NCBI GenBank assembly: GCA_009493725.1 | Contig: VOGB01000003.1 | Coordinates: forward strand, 411,234-475,233 | From: Pseudoramibacter fermentans | Lineage (GTDB): Bacteria > Bacillota > Clostridia > Eubacteriales > Eubacteriaceae | Length of the DNA stretch: 64,000 nt | Reading direction: 5' to 3' | Part shown: in pieces, positions 42,968 to 50,808 of the stretch | How positions within the stretch are numbered: position 1 is the first letter of the stretch | Layout of the letters: each line of letters starts with the position of its first letter | Translations under genes and position numbers: made by a program | Notes under the pieces: model-generated | What the model was told of the DNA's origin: nothing | The model's database searches: none | The model's input: the letters and a program-made list of their open reading frames with translations, nothing else

Positions 42968-43528
42968 TTAGAACTGAACGTGGACGTTTTCCCGTTCGGC
43001 GGCATTCGCCACTTCGTAGAAGGGCTTGGTGGTGTAGTGGAACATGCCGGCGATCAGGTTCGACGGGAACATCTGGACCCGGTTGTTGAAGTTGCGGACG
43101 GTGCCGTTGTAGTACTTCCGGGCGTTGGCGATGTCGTCTTCGACGAGCTTGAGCTGGTTCTGCAGGTCGATGAAATTGGTGTTGGCCTTGAGATCCGGGT
43201 AAGCTTCAGAGATCGCGAACAAATGGGTCAGCGCCTGATCGATTTGATTTTCGCTTTTGATCTTTGCGCTGAGATCAGTAGACGGCGTCGCGGCGGCGTT
43301 GTTGCGCGCGGCGACGACCCGCTGCAGGGTTTCCTTTTCGTGGCTGGCGTAGCCTTTGACGGTTTCGACGAGATTGGGAATCAGGTCGTAGCGTTTTTTC
43401 AGGTAGACGTCCATCGTGGAGAAGGCTTCGTCCACCTGGTTGCTGAGGCCGACCAGGCTGTTGCGGGTGGCGACTAGCCAAATCAGGATGATGACGACAA
43501 CCGCGACGATAATAATAGGGATGAGCAT
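42968..43528 (-). CDS. lemA: LemA family protein
   Basis: The 186-residue protein has an N-terminal membrane helix (IPIIIVAVVVIILIWLVA) and the LemA body of long helices: LVGLSNQVDEAFSTMDVYLKKRYDLIPNL (seen in part), then EAYPDLKANTNFIDLQNQL, then RKYYNGTVRNFN and FPSNLIAG. LemA proteins are of unclear function. Pairing with a DUF2207 gene is the common arrangement in Firmicutes. AGGAGG precedes the ATG. Confidence 0.93.
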   Translation of the reverse strand: MLIPIIIVAVVVIILIWLVATRNSLVGLSNQVDEAFSTMDVYLKKRYDLIPNLVETVKGYASHEKETLQRVVAARNNAAATPSTDLSAKIKSENQIDQALTHLFAISEAYPDLKANTNFIDLQNQLKLVEDDIANARKYYNGTVRNFNNRVQMFPSNLIAGMFHYTTKPFYEVANAAERENVHVQF

Positions 43529-43620
43529 AACATGACCTCCTAATAGTTTTGTTATATTTTAGCATGAAAACGACCGAATCACAAACAGAACAGGCGGGAG
43601 TGTAAAAATAAAGGGTAGCA

Positions 43621-43647
43621 AAAAAGCCTGCGGAAAATCCGCAGGCT
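43621..43647 (-). terminator. Terminator of dhaMKL (minus strand)
   Basis: The 9-bp stem GCCTGCGGA/TCCGCAGGC (43627-43635 with 43639-43647) has six As on its left, giving a T-run for minus-strand transcripts, 12 bp after the dhaL stop. Confidence 0.9.
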
Positions 43648-43658
43648 TGGCGCCGAGC

Positions 43659-44309
43659 TTAAGCGTCCGGCATATCCTTGTAGAAAATTTCAAGCATTTC
43701 AGCGGTTGAGGCAGCGCCGGGATCCAAATGGCCGACAGCCCGTTCGCCGAGGCGCATGGCCCGGCCCTTGGTGGCGACCATGTTGCGGGTCGATTCGAGA
43801 CCAGCCTTGCCGGCTTCGACAGCCTTGCCCATCGCGGTCTTGATGTCGTCGCCCGCGGCGTGGGCTGCCTTCAGCGCGTCGAGGGCCGGCATCAGCGTGT
43901 CGTTCATCGTCTTTTCGCCGGTGGTCGATTTGCCGCGCTTCTGAATGATCGCGATAGCCTTGTCCATCATCGCGACGAATTCGTCAGCGGTAACCCCTTC
44001 GTCTGGTCCCTTTTTCTTGACCGGAACGCCGAACTTCATGAAGAAGCTGCCGTAGAGCGGACCGGCGGAGCCGCCGACCTTGTCGAGCAGCGCCTTGCCG
44101 ACGTTTTTGTACAGCGCCGCGACATTTTCACCTTTCCATTCGTCCAGGTGGCTGGCCACTTCGCGGAAGCCGATGGACAGGTTGATGCCGTGGTCGCCGT
44201 CGCCGATGGCGGAGTCGAGATCGGTGAAGTATTCCTTCCGGTCTTCGATCCACGGGATCAGATCTTCAATGACTTTGACAAAATATTCCTTGCTCAGTTC
44301 TTCTGACAT
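43659..44309 (-). CDS. dhaL: Dihydroxyacetone kinase, ADP-binding subunit DhaL
   Basis: The 216-residue protein has the DhaL fold. It shows LDSAIGDGDHGINLSIGF near residue 31, whose Asp residues bind the two magnesium ions of ADP, then KVGGSAGPLYGSFF near residue 77 and TGEKTMNDTLMPA near residue 130. In the PTS-dependent form DhaL carries permanently bound ADP that is re-phosphorylated by DhaM and passes phosphate to dihydroxyacetone on DhaK. It is the last gene of the dhaMKL operon, 21 bp after dhaK. Confidence 0.95.
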   Translation of the reverse strand: MSEELSKEYFVKVIEDLIPWIEDRKEYFTDLDSAIGDGDHGINLSIGFREVASHLDEWKGENVAALYKNVGKALLDKVGGSAGPLYGSFFMKFGVPVKKKGPDEGVTADEFVAMMDKAIAIIQKRGKSTTGEKTMNDTLMPALDALKAAHAAGDDIKTAMGKAVEAGKAGLESTRNMVATKGRAMRLGERAVGHLDPGAASTAEMLEIFYKDMPDA

Positions 44310-44330
44310 AAATGCATGGCCTCGATTCTA

Positions 44331-45353
44331 TTAGACTTGGGTGAAGTACGGCGTATCGCACGGATAGTCGAGCATTTCCTTCAGTTCATCGTCGAGCTTC
44401 GCCAAGGTGATGGACATGCCGGCCATATCCATTGAGGTGGCAAACGGGCCGACCAGAGTCTTGTAGACGGTGATGCCCTTTTCGTCGAGGATCTGCTGGA
44501 CGCGTCTGAAGCAGACGTGCAGGTCCATAAGCGGCGTGGCGCCCAAGCTGTTGACGAGGACGTAAACTTCGTCGCCCTTTTCGAAAGGCAGGTCCGCTAA
44601 GATCGGTTCCATGATTTCGTCGACGACGTTGTCAGCGGTATCGATCTTACCGCGGCGCACGCCCGGTTCGCCGTGGATGCCCATGCCGATTTCCATATCG
44701 CCGTCTTCCATTTCGAAGATGGTGCCGCCCTTTGCCGGGATGGTGGAGGAGGACATCGCGACGCCCATCGAACGGGTCACCGAGTTGGCCTTTTCCGCGA
44801 TGCGGACGACTTCGTCGATATCCTTGCCCATTGCAGCGGCAGCGCCGGCAGCCTTGAAGACGATGAAGTCCCCGGCGACGCCGCGGCGGTCTTCAATTTT
44901 ATCCTTCGGCGCGGAGACGACGTCATCCTTGACGGTGACGGATTTGACGACGATATCGTCTTCGTCTTCCGCTTCTTCAGCGCCCATGTCAAAGTTCATG
45001 ACATCGCCGGCGTAGTTGCCGTAGAGATAGACGACGCCCTTGCCGGTGTCGACGGCTCTCGCAGCCGCGTAGCACGGGTCCGGTGACGGTGAGGTGTTGA
45101 TGTTGCCCATGACGACCGCGTCGGCGAAATCCTTGCCGACGTAGCCGAGGAACATCGGTTCGTGACCGGTGCCGCCGCCGACGACGATGCCGACTTTATC
45201 CTTCTTGCCGACTTCGTTGGAAACGAGGACGCGGCCCTGCGCTTCTTCGCTTTCATCCATGTGGACGTACTGTTTGTGCGCCTTGGCGTAGCCTTCGATC
45301 ATTTCGTCTACGATGTCGTAGGGATCATTGAATAAACGTTTAAGTTTTGCCAT
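44331..45353 (-). CDS. dhaK: Dihydroxyacetone kinase, substrate-binding subunit DhaK
   Basis: The 340-residue protein binds dihydroxyacetone covalently through a histidine, seen in GMGIHGEPG near residue 227. Other DhaK marks are VGGGTGHEPMFLGYVG near residue 58, GNINTSPSPDP near residue 83, and LYGNYAGDVMNFDMG near residue 112. Together with DhaL and DhaM it gives dihydroxyacetone phosphate. Related kinases act on tetruloses, so a different ketose is possible given the polyol genes nearby. GGAGGG precedes the ATG. dhaM lies 75 bp upstream. Confidence 0.95.
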   Translation of the reverse strand: MAKLKRLFNDPYDIVDEMIEGYAKAHKQYVHMDESEEAQGRVLVSNEVGKKDKVGIVVGGGTGHEPMFLGYVGKDFADAVVMGNINTSPSPDPCYAAARAVDTGKGVVYLYGNYAGDVMNFDMGAEEAEDEDDIVVKSVTVKDDVVSAPKDKIEDRRGVAGDFIVFKAAGAAAAMGKDIDEVVRIAEKANSVTRSMGVAMSSSTIPAKGGTIFEMEDGDMEIGMGIHGEPGVRRGKIDTADNVVDEIMEPILADLPFEKGDEVYVLVNSLGATPLMDLHVCFRRVQQILDEKGITVYKTLVGPFATSMDMAGMSITLAKLDDELKEMLDYPCDTPYFTQV

Positions 45354-45428
45354 AATTACTACCCTCCTGGCGTAAAATTAAATTTATGATGAAGATGACA
45401 GCCACGTCATCTGATCAGCTGAAAATCA

Positions 45429-45830
45429 TTAATTTTTGTGAAGATTTCTCGCGTTGTCCGATTCGGTAATGATTTTCTGAACGTCGTCCGATGCCGCCGC
45501 TTCGACTGCGCCGAAAAAGGCCCCTTCCACTAACGGTGCGTCGACAATGTGGCATTTCGCTCTCAATAAGGTGTTGTCGATCATGTCGATCGCGGTTTCA
45601 GAGCTCAAGACCGAGCTGCCGAGATCGCAGTAGATCAAGATGCTCTTGCAATCGGATAAGGATTCGATCGCACTTAAAACGGTCATCGCGGAAGTGCCCA
45701 GACGACCGTCGCCGGTACCGCCGGCTGCTTTGAATTCAACATTGTCGTTAGCCATTTCTGCGGCCAGCTTCACGACGCCATTGGCGATTTCTTCACTGTG
45801 TGAAACAATAACCATACCTGTCTTTGCCAT
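45429..45830 (-). CDS. dhaM: PTS-dependent dihydroxyacetone kinase phosphotransferase DhaM
   Basis: The 133-residue protein is a single EIIA-mannose-like domain. Its phospho-acceptor His is in VIVSHSEEIANG near residue 10, followed by GGTGDGRLGTSAM and the helix region IYCDLGSSVLSSETAID. It takes phosphate from HPr and re-phosphorylates the ADP on DhaL. It lacks the HPr and EI domains found fused in E. coli DhaM, as usual in Firmicutes. It is the first gene of the operon, and the promoter region holds a palindrome at 45883-45906. Confidence 0.94.
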   Translation of the reverse strand: MAKTGMVIVSHSEEIANGVVKLAAEMANDNVEFKAAGGTGDGRLGTSAMTVLSAIESLSDCKSILIYCDLGSSVLSSETAIDMIDNTLLRAKCHIVDAPLVEGAFFGAVEAAASDDVQKIITESDNARNLHKN

Positions 45831-45882
45831 GTTAAACTCCTTAGTGTCTAATTATTTGCACAATTGGCATCAATTTAGCATG

Positions 45883-45906
45883 ATTATAGGGGTATAAACC
45901 TATAAT
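45883..45906. promoter_or_regulatory. Palindrome over the -10 region of dhaMKL
   Basis: Arms ATTATAGG and CCTATAAT are separated by 8 bp. On the minus strand one arm contains TATAAT, about 55 bp upstream of the dhaM start, so a bound regulator would cover the promoter. I find no good -35 box. The divergent tpiA gene starts 172 bp to the right. Confidence 0.5.
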
Positions 45907-46077
45907 TATGCTTAACCTTATCATACCAGAATTGAATCGGGGATACCAGATATTTAAGTAAATTTTAACGTCTGAAATTATGTTAAAAATAAAATCAAAT
46001 GGGCGGAACGCGGTAAATTCGGTATAATAAAATAAGACAAAACGAAATAATCAAAAATAAAATTTTAGGAGGGAAAT

Positions 46078-46854
46078 ATGGGTAAATTTTTATTGGGAAC
46101 CAATTGGAAGATGAACAAGACGACGGCGGAAGGCCTCGCCTACACCGACGGCTTGACCGACATCATTCCAAAATTTCCGGAATATCAGTTCTTCATTTGT
46201 TCGCCCTACGTGCAGCTCTGGAAGCAGCGCGAGCTGATCGATTCAAAAAAATCGACGCTGATGCTCGGCGCCCAGAACGTGCACTACGAAGACTGCGGAC
46301 AGTTCACCGGAGAAATCTCGCCGGTCATGCTCAAGGAAATCGGCCTCGACCTGCTGGAAATCGGCCACAGCGAACGCCGCCAGTACTACAACGAAACGGA
46401 CTACACGGTGAACAAAAAGGTGCTGGCTGGCCTGAAGCACGGGTTCACGACGCTGATCTGCGTCGGGGACTACATGCAGGAAAAGGAATTCGGCGTGTCG
46501 GCGGAAGTGCTCGCGAAGCAAATCAAGATCGCCCTTCACGGCGTGGACGAAAAGGATCTCGACCGCGTCTGGATCGCCTACGAACCCTATTGGGCCATCG
46601 GCGTGCAGGGGATCCCGGCGGAACCGGAAGTGGTCGACAGCCTGCACACAATGATGCGCGGCGTGCTCGTCGATCTCTACGGCGAACGGGGCAAAGACGT
46701 GCCGCTGCTTTTCGGCGGGTCGGTCAACATCAAAAACGCCGTCGCCTACGCCAAATGCCAAGACGTCAACGGGCTGTTCATCGGCAGAGCCGCTTGGCAC
46801 ACCGACACCTTTGAAGAAATCATGACGGCGCTGCGCGAAGCGGGCATTCGGTAG
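46078..46854 (+). CDS. tpiA: Triosephosphate isomerase family protein
   Basis: The 258-residue barrel has the triosephosphate isomerase residues: NWKMNKT near residue 9 (catalytic Lys), IGHSERR near residue 97 (His), and AYEPYWAIG near residue 165 (Glu). It also has the flexible loop IGVQGIP, which departs from the canonical IGTGKTA, and the closing FGGSVNIKNAV. The altered loop and the place beside dhaMKL, away from a glycolytic operon, suggest a secondary isomerase. It may act on dihydroxyacetone phosphate or on a tetrulose phosphate, as in erythritol pathways. GGAGGG precedes the ATG, and TATAAT is at 46023-46028. Confidence 0.88.
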   Translation: MGKFLLGTNWKMNKTTAEGLAYTDGLTDIIPKFPEYQFFICSPYVQLWKQRELIDSKKSTLMLGAQNVHYEDCGQFTGEISPVMLKEIGLDLLEIGHSERRQYYNETDYTVNKKVLAGLKHGFTTLICVGDYMQEKEFGVSAEVLAKQIKIALHGVDEKDLDRVWIAYEPYWAIGVQGIPAEPEVVDSLHTMMRGVLVDLYGERGKDVPLLFGGSVNIKNAVAYAKCQDVNGLFIGRAAWHTDTFEEIMTALREAGIR

Positions 46855-46911
46855 GGACAAAAAACATATCCATCCCGGCGCACAGATTTTTTAGATTGAT
46901 GAAGATATCGT

Positions 46912-46940
46912 TTGCAGTCTGTATATCTTTCCTTTATACT
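46912..46940 (+). promoter_or_regulatory. Promoter of the broken hydrolase gene
   Basis: TTGCAG at 46912-46917 and TATACT at 46935-46940 are spaced by 17 bp. The promoter still looks intact. Confidence 0.75.
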
Positions 46941-46966
46941 CATAGTATACGCAGTGTGAGGGGGAT

Positions 46967-47642
46967 ATGATGGATCAACAGATTAATAAAAAAAGATTCG
47001 AGGTGAAATCCTCAGACGGTAAAACGACGCTTCAATGTACGGCTTGGGTGCCAAAATCGCCGGTGGGGGTGGTACAGATTGTCCACGGTATGCAGGAATA
47101 CGTCGGCCGGGGTCATTTTGTCCGGCTGCGGCATGCAGGCGATGTCTACGGTGAACATGGCCCGGGTGATCGGCCGCATCCTTAAGTTTTTCAAAGGGCC
47201 GCGCTACCGCTCGCCGCTGATGAACCACATCGCCTTTGGCCACTATCTGGACCGCATCGAAAATCCGATTACGGAAAAGGATTGGCTGTCTCACAATACG
47301 GCGGAAAACCGGCGCTACATCGCCGACCCGAAGTGCAATTACACCTTCACCCTCAACGGCTTTTTTACGATCGGGAATCTCGTAGAGCGCACCCAGGACA
47401 TGAAGCAGATGGCGAAAATCCCAAAGGATCTGCCGATTCTGCTCATCAGTGGTGCCGAAGATCCCGTCGGGGATTACGGCGAGGCGGTGCGGCGCATCTT
47501 TAAGGTCTATAAAGAAGATTTATGCCTTCAGCATGTGGACATGAAACTGTACCCGGGTCTTCGCCACGAGCTTTTGCAGGAGATCGGCCGGGAGCAGGTT
47601 TTTGAAGATCTTGCTGGTTGGATCGAAAAAAATTGCCATTAA
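46967..47642 (+). pseudogene. Alpha/beta hydrolase (lysophospholipase-like) with internal deletion and frameshift
   Basis: The first about 47 codons encode a normal hydrolase start (VKSSDGKTTLQCTAWVPKS, VVQIVHGMQEYVGR). At about 47105-47112 the frame shifts by +1 and continues as the family's second half (GVILSGCGMQ, SPLMNHIAFGHYLDRIENP, ILLISGAEDPVGDYG, LYPGLRHELLQEIG). About 90 residues are missing against the usual 310 or so, including the nucleophile elbow GxSxG. The late Asp and His remain. The gene cannot make an active enzyme. It retains a good promoter and a GAGGGGG site. A sequencing deletion would be an alternative explanation. Confidence 0.85.
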
Positions 47643-47669
47643 TTAAAAGGTAAAATCAAATCAGAAAAT

Positions 47670-47698
47670 TTGACAAAGAATGGATAAATCGTTAAGCT
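47670..47698 (+). promoter_or_regulatory. Probable promoter of the thiT transcript
   Basis: TTGACA at 47670-47675 is followed 17 bp later by TAAGCT (47693-47698), a weak -10 box. Transcription would start just at the riboswitch. Confidence 0.5.
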
Positions 47699-47703
47699 GG
47701 AGA

Positions 47704-47787
47704 TAAACACAGGGGAGCTTTTGCTGAGAAAGGCCGATGCCTGACCCTCATGACCTGATCCGGACAATGCCGGCGCAGGGAGTGGTA
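47704..47787 (+). promoter_or_regulatory. TPP riboswitch (thi box)
   Basis: The leader of thiT carries the conserved thi-box parts in order: ACACAGGGGAGC, then GCTGAGA, CTGACCCTCATGACCTGATC, GGACAATGCCGGCGCAGGGA, and GTGG closing the first stem. Thiamine pyrophosphate binding should turn the gene off through the hairpin directly downstream. Confidence 0.95.
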
Positions 47788-47797
47788 TCGCTGAAGC

Positions 47798-47825
47798 GCC
47801 TCCTGGAAAACAAGGAGGTTTTTTT
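47798..47825 (+). terminator. Riboswitch expression platform: hairpin with T-run that contains the thiT ribosome binding site
   Basis: CCTCCT at 47799-47804 pairs with AGGAGG at 47813-47818, followed by seven Ts and then the ATG at 47826. The right arm is also the Shine-Dalgarno sequence, so the same hairpin can act as terminator and as translation block. Confidence 0.82.
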
Positions 47826-48497
47826 ATGTCTTTACAACATTTTTTTGAATCCGCCGGCGGAAAAGGGCTGATCGTGGCGGTGGCGGCGGCGCTGCTCATT
47901 GCGGTGGCGTTCGCGGGGAAAAAGCGTACAAATCAGGCGCAATCGCCTCAGGCCCAGCGGTTTGACACCCGAGCCTTGGTGATTTCGGCGCTGTGCATCG
48001 CGCTGTCCTTTGTGCTGGCCCAGATTCGGCTCTTCAAACTGCCCCAGGGCGGGTCGGTCACGGCCTTTTCCATGCTGCCCATCGCGTTGTGCGCCTACCT
48101 CTTCGGTGTGAAACGGGGGGTGTTGGCTGGCATCTGCCTCGGCCTCATGAACCTGATGTTTGACCCCTACGTCATTCATCCGGCCCAACTGCTCATCGAC
48201 TATATTCTGGCCTTTGGAGCTCTGGGCATCGGCGGGGTGTTTCGGAATCAGAAAAAAGGTCTGCTCAAAGGCTACCTTCTCGGAATCTTTGGACGCTACG
48301 TTTGCGCTGTGGCCTCAGGGGTGATTTTCTTCAGGGCTTACGTGCCGAAGAATTTCAACGCCTGGACCTGGTCTTTGTGGTACAATCTCACCTATATCGC
48401 GGCCGAAGGGGTGATGACGGTGATCGTTCTGTGTATTCCGGCGGTGAGCCGCACGTTCGAACGGATGCGGGCGAAAATAGACGGCGGCCTAGCGTAA
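47826..48497 (+). CDS. thiT: Thiamine transporter, ECF substrate-binding subunit ThiT
   Basis: The 223-residue membrane protein matches ThiT in its core: ALCIALSFVLAQIRLFKLPQ, YLFGVKRGVLAGICLGLMN near residue 93, PAQLLIDYILAFGALG, and WSLWYNLTYIAAEGV near the end. It binds thiamine and works with a shared ECF energising module encoded elsewhere. It is longer than usual (about 180-195 residues) because of an extra N-terminal membrane helix and linker, residues 1-45. The thi-box leader supports the assignment. AAGGAGG is 7 bp before the ATG. Confidence 0.93.
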   Translation: MSLQHFFESAGGKGLIVAVAAALLIAVAFAGKKRTNQAQSPQAQRFDTRALVISALCIALSFVLAQIRLFKLPQGGSVTAFSMLPIALCAYLFGVKRGVLAGICLGLMNLMFDPYVIHPAQLLIDYILAFGALGIGGVFRNQKKGLLKGYLLGIFGRYVCAVASGVIFFRAYVPKNFNAWTWSLWYNLTYIAAEGVMTVIVLCIPAVSRTFERMRAKIDGGLA

Positions 48498-48500
48498 AAA

Positions 48501-48535
48501 AACAGCAGATGGTATGATGCCATCTGCTGTTTTTG
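48501..48535. terminator. Terminator of thiT (and of the convergent dehydrogenase)
   Basis: The perfect 12-bp stem AACAGCAGATGG/CCATCTGCTGTT (48501-48512 with 48520-48531) is flanked by As on the left and Ts on the right. Confidence 0.93.
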
Positions 48536-48548
48536 GTTTGGAGCGGAT

Positions 48549-49589
48549 TTAGAGAATTGTTTCGGTTTCGAAAGCGGTCCAAGGAATGTTGACCGGTTTG
48601 CCCTGGTTGATGATTTCGTCGACGTGCATCAACAGCGGGAAGTCCTTGGTGTCGGCCTTGCCGTTTTTCGCGAGGGCCTTGACAGCGCGGGCGGTGCGGG
48701 TGGCGATGACGATAGATTCGAGGGTGACCCCGGCCAGTTCCTGCATCGCGTCGTCAAAGCTCATGCCGCGGCCGAGCAGGGTGCCGATTTTGCGGGTGCG
48801 GCCGCCGTAAATGGTGACGTAGAGGTCGCCGGCCCCGTAGACGATGTTGTCGTCCTGTCCGCCAGCTAGTGCGAGGAGCTTGCGCATTTCGCGGACGCTC
48901 TGTCCGAACAGCGCTGCCTGGGAATTGTAGTGGATGGCGCCGATGCCTTCGCGTTTTTCAGCGAGGCCGACCGCCAGGGAGACGCCGAGGGCGTAGGCGT
49001 TTTTCAGCGCGACGGCGCATTCGACGCCGGTCACGTCGGTGGACAGGCTGACGTGGTAGTAGTCTGTTTCAAACAAGGATTTGAGGTAGCGCAGCGTGTC
49101 GATGTCGGTGCCGCAGAAGGCCACCGCCGAGTCGTCCTTGTCGGCCAATTCGTAGCTCGTGCACGGGCCGCCGATGGCGTTTAAGTTCAGGTCTTTGCCG
49201 GCTTCCGTGGATTTCCAGAAATCCGGGTAAGTCATCATCGAGCCGTCTTCGCGGTCGATCATGCCCTTGGTGACGGTGATGACCGGCACGTCCTTGTTCA
49301 GCTTCGGCAGGACTTCTTCAGCGAACCAATCGACGCCAAAGCTGGAAACGCCGCCGAGGATGACGTCAGCGCCTTTGATCGCTTCTTCCATTTCTTCGAT
49401 CTGATAGTATTTGATCCCATCGTGAAGGGTGCGCTTCAGGTTGATGTGATAATTGTTTTCGCGGAGTCCGTCGATGACGTCGCGGTCGAGGGGGGTGCCG
49501 ACGAGGCGGACTTCATGTCCGTTTTCAAAGGTCGGGAATGTCAGTGCAGAAGCCATCTGTCCAGCGCCGATAAAGGTTAAAGTTGCCAT
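48549..49589 (-). CDS. GpsA-like NAD(P)-dependent polyol-phosphate (glycerol-3-phosphate) dehydrogenase, copy 1
   Basis: The 346-residue protein has the glycerol-3-phosphate dehydrogenase layout. A Rossmann motif GAGQMASAL sits at the N-terminus (GxGxxA, where GpsA usually has GxGxxG). VTKGMID is near residue 110, the catalytic lysine is in AVALKNAYALGVSLAVG near residue 196, and YGGRTRKIG is near 262. It is very similar to the gene at 51923, and both differ from ordinary GpsA. The natural substrate may be another polyol phosphate, because an FGGY kinase and SorC regulators are adjacent. Its minus-strand promoter is at 49680-49708. Confidence 0.82.
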   Translation of the reverse strand: MATLTFIGAGQMASALTFPTFENGHEVRLVGTPLDRDVIDGLRENNYHINLKRTLHDGIKYYQIEEMEEAIKGADVILGGVSSFGVDWFAEEVLPKLNKDVPVITVTKGMIDREDGSMMTYPDFWKSTEAGKDLNLNAIGGPCTSYELADKDDSAVAFCGTDIDTLRYLKSLFETDYYHVSLSTDVTGVECAVALKNAYALGVSLAVGLAEKREGIGAIHYNSQAALFGQSVREMRKLLALAGGQDDNIVYGAGDLYVTIYGGRTRKIGTLLGRGMSFDDAMQELAGVTLESIVIATRTARAVKALAKNGKADTKDFPLLMHVDEIINQGKPVNIPWTAFETETIL

Positions 49590-49679
49590 AAAATTACCTC
49601 CAAAATTACTTTATGATTTTTCCAAAAGATTTTCCGAAACCGTGTCGTTTGTGGTCGTGTCTTTGTTAACTGTGGCTTT

Positions 49680-49708
49680 ATTATATCGGCACCAAATCGG
49701 CGCGTCAA
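49680..49708 (-). promoter_or_regulatory. Promoter of GpsA-like gene 1 (minus strand)
   Basis: Read on the minus strand, TTGACG (49708-49703) and TATAAT (49685-49680) are spaced by 17 bp. Confidence 0.82.
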
Positions 49709-49732
49709 TAGATTTTGGATAAATTTCTTATA

Positions 49733-49748
49733 TTGGGAGAAATCCCAA
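49733..49748. promoter_or_regulatory. Candidate SorC operator between GpsA-like gene 1 and SorC regulator 1
   Basis: The palindrome TTGGGA-GAAA-TCCCAA lies 24 bp upstream of the -35 box of the leftward dehydrogenase promoter and 66 bp upstream of the rightward regulator gene. The TCCCAA half-site also occurs twice at the promoter of the second dehydrogenase (51845-51873). Confidence 0.55.
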
Positions 49749-49814
49749 AACGGTGAAACTTGATGAGCGGATCTGTGCTAAAATAAGAGCAAAAAGCCGA
49801 AAAGAGGACGCAAA

Positions 49815-50780
49815 ATGAAAGACAAGGATCCCTACAAAATCAATTTGATTCTCCGGGTGGCAAAGCTGCGCTACGAGCTGGGCATGAGCCAGATCGACAT
49901 CGCCCGCCAGGAGCATTTGTCGAAATCGACGGTGAGCCGGCTCATCGCCCAGGCTCAGGAGATGGGCATGGTGAAAATCTCGATCGTCGAGCCGAAGCAC
50001 GCCTTTGTCGAGCTGGAAAACGCGATGGCCGAGGCCTTTGGCCTGAACCGGGTGACCATTCTGCCCGACGTAGTGGGCAACCGGGACGTGCTGCGGAAGG
50101 ACGTGTGCGCGGCGCTGGCCGACGATTTGAGCCGCGACGTCCAGGACGGAGACATCGTCGGCGTGGCCTGGGGGCACACGATGTCGGTGCTGGCGAGCGT
50201 GCTGCCGAAGCGCATCGGCAAAAAGGGCATCCGGATCATCCAGCTCAACGGCGGGCTCTCGAAGGCGCTGTACGACGCCGGGGCGGATCAAATCGTCCGG
50301 GCCCTGGTGAACTGCTTTGAGGGCGAGGGCTACCTGCTGCCGGCACCGGCCCTCGTGGACACGCCGGACATTGCGGTGAGCATCGAGCGGGATTCGTCGG
50401 TCAGCCGGATCATCCAAATGGCCGAGCACTGCCGGACGGCGATCTATTCGGTGGGGACCATCGGCCACGGCACCGCGCTGTATCAAATGGGGTATTTTTC
50501 GGACGAAGCCTATCAGGCCATTGAAAAGAAATCGGTGGGCGACGTCTGTTCCCATTTCGTCGACGCCCAGGGGCGCATCGCCGATCCGCTGTTAGACGCC
50601 CGGGTCGTCGCGACGCCGCTGTCGAAGATTGTAGCGGTTCCCAATAAAATGGTGGCTGCGGTGGGCGTCGACAAGGCCCCGGCGATTCTGGCGGCCCTCA
50701 GGGGCGGTATGGTCGATAAGCTGTACATCGACCAGCCGGCGGCAGCGGAGGTCATGCGGATGGCATCCGGGCAGAAATAA
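49815..50780 (+). CDS. SorC family transcriptional regulator 1
   Basis: The 321-residue protein has an N-terminal winged-helix region (LGMSQIDIARQEHLSKSTVSRLIAQA, seen in part, residues 22-48). A C-terminal sugar-phosphate-binding domain of SorC/DeoR type follows, with GVAWGHTMSVLASVLP near residue 117, IIQLNGGL near 140, and GDVCSHFVDAQG near 240. SorC regulators respond to phosphorylated sugars or polyols and control catabolic operons, EryD of erythritol catabolism among them. It is divergent from GpsA-like gene 1 and convergent with regulator 2. The two regulators share the same layout. Confidence 0.92.
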   Translation: MKDKDPYKINLILRVAKLRYELGMSQIDIARQEHLSKSTVSRLIAQAQEMGMVKISIVEPKHAFVELENAMAEAFGLNRVTILPDVVGNRDVLRKDVCAALADDLSRDVQDGDIVGVAWGHTMSVLASVLPKRIGKKGIRIIQLNGGLSKALYDAGADQIVRALVNCFEGEGYLLPAPALVDTPDIAVSIERDSSVSRIIQMAEHCRTAIYSVGTIGHGTALYQMGYFSDEAYQAIEKKSVGDVCSHFVDAQGRIADPLLDARVVATPLSKIVAVPNKMVAAVGVDKAPAILAALRGGMVDKLYIDQPAAAEVMRMASGQK

Positions 50781-50808
50781 AAAAAGCGGTCCTATTTCAG
50801 GATCGCTT
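50778..50808 (-). terminator. Terminator of SorC regulator 2 (minus strand)
   Basis: The stem AAGCGGTCC/GGATCGCTT (50784-50792 with 50800-50808, G-T pairs allowed) is preceded by a run of As on the plus strand, giving a T-run for the minus transcript. It overlaps the last codons of that gene. Confidence 0.75.

Noticed and set aside
49815..50780. DeoR or LacI family assignment for the two regulators
   Set aside because: The helix-turn-helix LSKSTVSRL and the long sugar-phosphate domain with GVAWG fit SorC rather than DeoR or LacI.
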